Positions 58,500-64,000 of a DNA stretch of 64,000 nucleotides are shown one piece after another; position 1 is the first letter of the stretch; each line of letters begins with the position of its first letter. The DNA comes from Ophioderma brevispina (lineage: Eukaryota > Echinodermata > Ophiuroidea > Amphilepidida > Ophiodermatidae). Location of the stretch: positions 1 to 64,000 of the forward strand of contig JAMKCH010071951.1 in NCBI GenBank assembly GCA_023653785.1, given 5' to 3'. The notes below the pieces were generated by a model. It was not told where the DNA came from. It searched no databases and worked only from the letters and a program-made list of their open reading frames with translations. The translations under genes were made by a program, and so were the position numbers.

Positions 58500-58800
58500 T
58501 CGTATCAACATGAAATTTGGCACAGATATTAAGCATCCAAAGGGCTGTGAAAGCATGAAGCCGGATGTTTAAATAAGGGCTTCAATTTTGGATTATGGTA
58601 TAGTTTCCTGATTGGTTAGCTCCTGGTTTCCATGGCAACCATATCAAAAATCCGGCTTCATGGTTTTCTGCGCATTGTACCCATGCACCTTCTACCCAAG
58701 TATGGTATCAATGCAAGTTACTGGTAAGCAGTTACGTTTGTTCCCGTGTTTAACCAATCAGAGGCCCTGTTCAGTTACCATGGCAACAAGATCAAAATAA
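58500..58800. promoter_or_regulatory. Pair of X-box-like plus CCAAT-like modules (possibly repeat-borne)
   Basis: GTTTCCATGGCAAC at 58626-58639 and GTTACCATGGCAAC at 58774-58787 match the RFX X-box consensus closely. Each has a CCAAT-type motif 8-15 bp upstream: ATTGGTTA at 58611-58618 and AACCAATCAG at 58752-58761. CATGAAGCCGGAT at 58553-58565 is inverted at 58651-58663. No gene lies next to them, so regulatory function is unproven; they may be part of a repeat family. Confidence 0.35.
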
Positions 58801-59119
58801 TTCCCATTTTTCAAAACTTTTCAACATGGGCTACAATATGATATACAACATGCATATGTAACCTATTGGTAAAGTCAAGAAAATTGCAATCGAAAATTGG
58901 CTTAAAAAGGTTCATTCTTCATGTAAGACATCATGCAATTAGCCTAGCATGAAATCTTCTTTTAGAGGATTAAAGGATTACAGCTTTATTCCGTAAAAGA
59001 GTCTTTACTCTAGTCTAACTCATGAATATCTTACACCAAGGACACACCTAAAAAACGTAGACCCCCCCCCCCCTTAAGTTCCTTGGGTATATACCCCGCA
59101 TGGCAGTTGACGAACCAGC

Positions 59120-59335
59120 TAAATAAACTTTACGCTCTTTATACACCGCCATATTATAAAAAGAGACCAGGTCGGCAACGTTCGTCATTTCTATCATATG
59201 TGCATCACCTGTTTGGGGATAGAGAAATTTGAGAAAATATGTTACAACCAGACCAAATTACATCCTTAGCCCAGGACCGCAGCATTTGGAAGAAGCTTGT
59301 AGTCGCCTGCTCCACAGCCGAACGATGATGATTCA
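59120..59335 (+). pseudogene. RTE-X-like LINE 3' end
   Basis: YKKRPGRQRSSFLSYVHHLF with GD, then QITSLAQDRSIWKKLVVACS with TAER. The nucleotide sequence (GTAGTCGCCTGCTCCACAGC, CGAACGATGATGAT) nearly equals the end of the LINE at 52420-52475. The region between it and the endonuclease part (58420-59120) contains foreign sequence and lacks the RT core. Confidence 0.8.
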
Positions 59336-59500
59336 TTAAACAGGGTAATATGCATAATTATAGTACTAGAAACACTGATAATTTATAATACAAAAGTTGA
59401 ACCAGTTTGCATTCAAAACAATTAGAACTTCAGGTCCAGTCCACAGGCACTTATTGGATAACTAGTACATGGGGAAATGTAATTAATGTTTTGGTTTAGT

Positions 59501-60541
59501 TTTTTTCATATACAATTTTGACACCAATGTTTTTCCAATACAGAATTTCATGTAGAATCTGAAAATCATGGGTGTCATATTTTAAAATGTGTTCTTGGGT
59601 GTTTTACAAGGGGTCAAAATTTGCACAGGGGTAAACAATAAAAGTGTTTAAATTGTTTTCAAATTTATACCAATCTGTTCGGTTGCTCATAAGGTTTCTA
59701 AAAAGGTATAGTTTGCCATATTTACGACCTATTGTTTTAGTACAATAGGCTCAAGAAAGTTCAAGGTCATTATTTATAGAATGGTCCGATTTTGTTGAAA
59801 GTGGTGTTAAATCGTTCATTGGGTCACACTAAATAAGAAAATGTATATAGATTCTGTGTTTCACCTTTCAAAGTGAGACTTTTACAGATATGACTAGTAG
59901 TCTCCATAGACACTGTGGACCACGGCCATATTTCCCCTCGTGATTATCATCAAGACATCATTGACAATGCGACCTGTATATTTTTTGGCTTCTGTACAGT
60001 AAGACAAACAAATTGGCACCATTTTTAAATCACTCACTCACTCACTCCGTCGACATTAGCTGTCGGGCATTGATGACGGCTCTCCAGAATTGACGGTCCT
60101 GCATGGCAGCTTGGATTTCAACCACGTTGAAGCCAGTGTCCTCTTCAAGGAGATCCAGATATGTCTTCTTAGGACGTCCTTTAGTTCTCCTTCCTTGTAA
60201 AGGTTTCCATGTAACAAGTTCGGACACTGTCCTCCTTTTTTTTTAAATCAGACCGATGAATCTGAAGTGTTACCCCCAGTGTGACCTTGAACCCGTTTTT
60301 GCCTTGTAACTCTTGTACTATAACCCTCAGGTAGGGCAAACTATACCTTTCTGTAATCCTTTAAAGGTACTGAACATGATGGTATACTTTAAAACAAATT
60401 TTGCCCCCTTTTATATTTTGACCCCTGTATAAACCTTGCCCCCTAGAATCATCCAAGAACACATTTTAAAAATGACACCCATGATTTTTGGAATATTTTG
60501 ATTTAGAAAAACCTTGGTTGCAAGATTGTATATGAAATTTT
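59501..60541. mobile_element. Long-TIR element of about 1.04 kb carrying an antisense LINE scrap
   Basis: 59501-59790 is the reverse complement of about 60270-60541. Pairs include CATATACAATTTTG, AATCATGGGTGTCAT against ATGACACCCATGATT, AAAATGTGTTCTTGG against CCAAGAACACATTTT, and AAAGGTATAGTTTGCC. The interior holds a LINE C-terminal fragment on the minus strand. No transposase is present. Confidence 0.8.
60030..60232 (-). pseudogene. Antisense LINE C-terminal fragment
   Basis: Minus strand reads TWKPLQGRRTKGRPKKTYLD, LLEEDTGFNVVEIQAAMQDR and QFWRAVINARQ, the conserved end of an RTE/CR1-like polymerase (GRPxxTxxDxLxxD, MxDRxxWR). Its 3' tail is the (TCAC)n/(GTGA)n microsatellite at 60031-60047. 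It lies between the arms of the long-TIR element. Confidence 0.75.
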
Positions 60542-60727
60542 CACAAAAATATAGTCCCACATGTACTAAACAAGGTAAAAAAAATCTCTATCAATCAATC
60601 ACTTTAGGGCACAGATCACAAACAATATCACATTACTCCTGATTATGATACCACATCATAGCCTTCAGACTCAATTTGTTCTTTTTCTGTTGGTATCTTT
60701 TTTGTTTTTGTTTAAAGTTTTGAAAGT

Positions 60728-60753
60728 TTTGTTTTGTTTGTTTGTTTGTTTGT
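60728..60753 (+). repeat. (GTTT)n microsatellite
   Basis: About five to six tandem GTTT units. Confidence 0.9.
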
Positions 60754-61139
60754 TGGTATAGGTTTTTAAGGTAAATGGTAATTTTCCATTACGGGCTAAT
60801 AGGCCTTCCGGAAATGTCCACATTCATCTGTTCGTTTGTATTTTGTATGGTGATGAATGAAAATAATATGATATGAAGATTTGACATGTTCTACAGGGTG
60901 ACCCAATAAAAACTTTACTTTCTGTAATTTGATATCTGTGGATTTTATTTTATCATAAAGAATGGGTAATAGAGCATCTTACCTGAATTTTTTGTTCATT
61001 TTGGTTGAGTGGTTCTCAAGATATGTTCCACTGAACAATAAGTCTGCAAAACAGACTTGTCCACGGAGCATCATTTTTCTTAAGCATGGTTGAACACAAT
61101 TGCAACACAATTAAGTAATTTATCTTAACGGTCTTACCT

Positions 61140-62221
61140 TTAGTTTCTATCTTCCACATGTCCTTCCTGATTTGCGATGCACTTGGTAGTCCTGGAGTGC
61201 ATGTGTTGAACAGCTCTTGATGTTACACGCGTTCTCCTAATTGCGGTAAATGCATCGTTTATCCGTCGTCGTAGTTCTGGTAATGTGTTTGGGGACCCTC
61301 ATTGTAAACTCTAGCTTTTACATCACCCCCATAGCCAAAAATCTAGCGGAGTTAGATCCGTTGACCGAGGGGGCCATTCCACCGCATGCCCTAATCCAAT
61401 GATCCGATTTGGAAAGAGTTCCTGAAGGCGGTTTCTAACCATTACAGACCTGTGTGCTGGTGCACCGTCTTGAAGAAACCAGGCACGACGAATTGGTCCA
61501 TTTCTTTGCTGCTGAAAAATGCGCCTCTGGTTCCAAATGTTGATTCATGATATTAAGAAAACCGGCACCATTCAAATTTCCATCAATAAAAATGGGCCCA
61601 ATTAGGTTATTGTTACCTGTAACAACTGCTAAAACTGCAACTTTCCTGCGATCATCAGGTCTGTCGTAGACAAAATCATTGGGAGGGTTCCCTTTTGGCG
61701 CATACTCTCTCACATTTTGAGAGTTCACTGTGCCAGTCATTGGAAGACTGGCCTCATCAACAACAACAAGTTCTCTTAAGAAGCGCCATGGTCTGTTGAT
61801 TAGCCAATTGCAAAACGCCAGCCTACGTTGAGGATCACCTGCATCCAATTATGGCGTCTCACAATTTTGTATGGATGCCAATTGATGTCATCACTAACGA
61901 TGCGCTGAAATGACGACCTGGAGACATTTGCGACACGGTTTCTCCTTGTGCTTGCGCGTGGGTTGTTACGAAGCTCCTGTCTTACAGCTTGAATGGTGTT
62001 CTGACACTCCTAGGCCGTGCACTTAGTCCTTTGTTGACATTTTCCAAAGTTCCCTCTGCTTCAAACAGTTTTCTCATGTTACAGATAGCAGGCTTGGTTG
62101 GTACTCTCACACCAGGGAACCTATTTGGCCATTGCCGTTGCACACCTACATATATAGCTACCAGTTTTGTAGTAAATCTTAACCGCGAAGGCTCGTTGTT
62201 GTGGCGTAATTGAGGTGCCAT
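61140..62221 (-). pseudogene. Mariner-like transposase, near full length but frameshifted
   Basis: Starts with ATG at 62221 (MAPQLRHNNEPSRLRFTTK) and ends at TAA at 61140-61142. The N-terminal DNA-binding part (VQRQWPNRFPGVRVPTKPAI, GTLENVNKGLSARPRSVRT) is followed by the catalytic domain: RRLAFCNWLINRPW, ELVVVDEASLPMTGTVNSQN (first D), LQDGAPAHRS (second D) and WPPRSTDLTPLDFWLWG (third D, about 36 residues after the second). Frameshifts near 61900, 61520 and 61300 and in-frame stops break it. It would cut and paste the element at TA sites in the nucleus. Such proteins belong to the DDE superfamily, and insect and marine relatives carry the DUF4817-type N-terminus. Confidence 0.88.
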
Positions 62222-62230
62222 TACTATGAG

Positions 62231-62633
62231 GCAAGTATGAGCTTTTGACCACTACTCATGCCCCTGGAGCATGGGTTGTGGCAACCGTTCCAGAGCGGAG
62301 CTATTCATTATATTGATTGCTGACCACAATAGTAGTAGCGATTTATTCCGTAAATGTTATCAAGGATTAGAATTGCAAATCTGGCACACCAATCCTCGCT
62401 GGTCTTGTGGTTTGGTAGTTGATCTCATGATACAGTGGTCTCGGATTCAAATCTCGCTACTGCTTCTTTCAAAATATATAAAATTTTCATTATTTTTTCA
62501 GGTTAGAGGGGAAAATTCTTATATTAGAATTTTATAAGTCCAAAAAGATAGAAAACTCAATAGCTGCCCTTTGAGGTTAGTGAGGGAGACCTGCTCCTGG
62601 AGCATGGGTGGTGGTCAAAAAGTACCGCGTTGC
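62231..62633. mobile_element. 403-bp MITE with a 10-bp target duplication and internal tRNA-like segment
   Basis: Flanked by TTACTATGAG at 62221-62230 and 62634-62643. The ends are GCAAGTATGAGCTTTTGACC and, in reverse complement, GCAACGCGGTACTTTTTGACC-like sequence, continuing as an imperfect TIR of about 45 bp through CATGCYCCWGGAG. It inserted immediately next to the transposase start codon of the mariner element and is therefore younger. Within it, 62400-62465 has a pol III A-box-like (TGGTTTGGTAG) and B-box-like (GGATTCAAATC) pair typical of tRNA-derived repeats. A 10-bp duplication fits Mutator-like elements, but the family is not certain. Confidence 0.85.
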
Positions 62634-63050
62634 TTACTATGAGAATGTTTAGGGCTAAAGTTCTCATTCAAGAAAGATATGTGGTTTTAAGCACAACTGC
62701 AAGCTACAGTATGATTTTAGATTTGAAAAGCCCGCCCTGACACAAGACAGAAAACTGGTATTTGGCACAACTGCATGCTATGATTTCAGATTTGAAAAGC
62801 TCGGTTACCAAAATTGATGTGTACAGTACTTATCATTCCATCATGAAATACTCATGGACAAGTCTGTTTTGCTGACTCATTGTTCGTTGGACCATATCTT
62901 GAAAACCACTCAACGAAAATTAATATTTTTTCAGGCAAGATGATCAATTACCCAGTCTTTATGATAAAATGAAATCCACTGATATCAAATTACGAAAAGT
63001 GGAAAAATATCACTTTCATCTTGGGCAAAGTTTTATTCGGTCACCCTGTA

Positions 63051-64000
63051 TATCGTAAATTGACGAATATTGTTATTTATTGTGTTTGTGTTTGTTTTTT
63101 CATCGAAAAGTGTTATTTCATAATTATTATTCCGTCTTTCTTTCATTCACTCCAAAAACTACGTGTAGCGAATAAATGTATTAATAAACATGGTTACAAG
63201 CTAATATGTTTAATAGCTAAACATCATACATCAACACTCTAAACAGGGTAATTATTTTTGATTGGAAAAAGGTGCAAGAGAAATTTTAGATGGAAATGTG
63301 AATTGAATTTTTTAGGCAAAAATGGGTAAATGCGCGAGAAGGGCGCAAAAAATTGCAAAATTGCAATTGCTGTATGTCTATTTGCGGGAGACGGTATGAC
63401 AAATTTCCTCAAATACTTAATTTTTTTTCACTATTTGGTGTTTTGTTTCTACATTTAAGTAGTTATATGGAGTTGTACATACTTCTCTTTGATTTATAAG
63501 CTAAAATGCATTTCCATATTTCTTTTTTTTTATTTTCTCGTATTATCGCTGCTTATCCCTTAAAGAGACACTGGCACATTTGAAAAATAGTGCGCCCTCA
63601 AAATCGATATTTTTGCATGGTTATAAAGCTTTTATATACATTAGCCCTCTCCTGAAATGATCAAGACCAAATCAACGTCCTTATGGGTAAACAGAACGAT
63701 TTTATAATTAATGTCGCCGGCGACATTAATTCAGCAGACGACGGAAATGGCGCATGTCTTATGCATGTTTCCCACGGCATGCACCCTTTTTTACTGGTCT
63801 GTGACCTTTGTCGTTTTAATATCAATGAGTACAAGTCTATGGTAGTCATGTAATATATACATTTGTTGATTAAAGTCATGGAAAAATTAGAACTTAGCCT
63901 ACAAATTTCCTGGATGTCTTTAACCTCTTATTACCATCCCTATCTGTTTTGGAGTATGTTATAATTATATAATTATGTGTAAAATGTATCTCTATTCTTC
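63051..64000. other. Non-coding flank without recognised gene
   Basis: AT-rich with oligo-T runs. The only distinct feature is a perfect 26-bp palindrome at 63706-63731 (AATTAATGTCGCC and its reverse complement). No coding homology was seen. Confidence 0.6.

Larger units (their letters stand above)
60894..63048 (-). mobile_element. Full-length mariner-like transposon (2155 bp)
   Basis: Bounded by TA (60892-60893 and 63049-63050). The ends are CAGGGTGACCCAATAAAA and, in reverse complement, CAGGGTGACCGAATAAAA. The TIRs extend about 190 bp with internal gaps; shared blocks are GTAATTTGATATC, TGGATTT, ATTTTATCATAAAGA, GTTGAGTGGTT, TCAAGATATG and AACAGACTTGTCCA. A mariner-type transposase gene lies on the minus strand. 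The element also contains a later 403-bp MITE. Without that MITE it would be about 1.74 kb, normal for mariner elements with long TIRs. Confidence 0.9.

Noticed and set aside
61989..62213. Plus-strand ORF opposite the transposase
   Set aside because: It is the antisense of the mariner transposase N-terminus, which has clear family motifs.
62400..62465. Functional tRNA gene
   Set aside because: The A- and B-box-like motifs are present but acceptor and T-stem pairings do not form well, and the sequence sits inside a MITE.

Overview
This window is animal nuclear DNA, AT-rich, with spliced coding sequence, many decayed non-LTR retrotransposons, a BEL/Pao LTR retrotransposon, a Penelope-like element with a GIY-YIG endonuclease, and DNA transposons of the mariner, hAT and TTAA-target types. 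That mix, a GCNT-family glycosyltransferase split by an 11-kb intron, and long-TIR non-autonomous elements suggest a marine invertebrate, probably a deuterostome such as an echinoderm or hemichordate. The species cannot be fixed from sequence alone. There are no bacterial-type operons, rRNA genes or CRISPR arrays. Layout: 1-6318 is bounded by about 615-bp inverted repeats and contains a five-copy 125-bp tandem array and an internal coding exon (about 2757-2913) of a beta-1,6-N-acetylglucosaminyltransferase-like gene. The next exon (13858-14733) carries the rest of the Branch (GT14) domain to the stop codon. The intron between them holds LINE fragments (one RTE copy is cut by an antisense LINE) and several MITEs with clear termini. 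From about 14012 a 3-kb segment, starting inside the last exon, is tandemly duplicated to 20085. The second copy is peppered with small indels and is a pseudogene or an assembly artefact. 20650-24400 has no recognisable gene but is strikingly C-poor and G/T-rich on the + strand. 24871-26222 is a non-autonomous hAT element with GGACTC-repeat subterminal regions. About 26815-35408 is a BEL/Pao retrotransposon. Its 5' LTR is split by a 1.76-kb hairpin-rich element (26841-28599); the 3' LTR preserves the empty target site. Its gag carries a 39-bp minisatellite of roughly 37 units that is open in several frames, and its integrase is truncated. 35921-38487 is another long inverted-repeat element. 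40020-47275 is one Penelope-like element broken into three pieces by two LINE insertions of opposite orientation. 47690-60541 is a mosaic of L2-like, RTE-X-like and Tx1/L1-like LINE remnants plus two long-TIR elements. 60894-63048 is a full-length mariner-like element with a damaged transposase gene and a 403-bp MITE inserted directly beside the transposase start codon. The only plausible host protein-coding gene is the glycosyltransferase; almost everything else is transposon-derived. Repeated single-base indels in the duplicated blocks raise the possibility of uneven consensus quality in the assembly.
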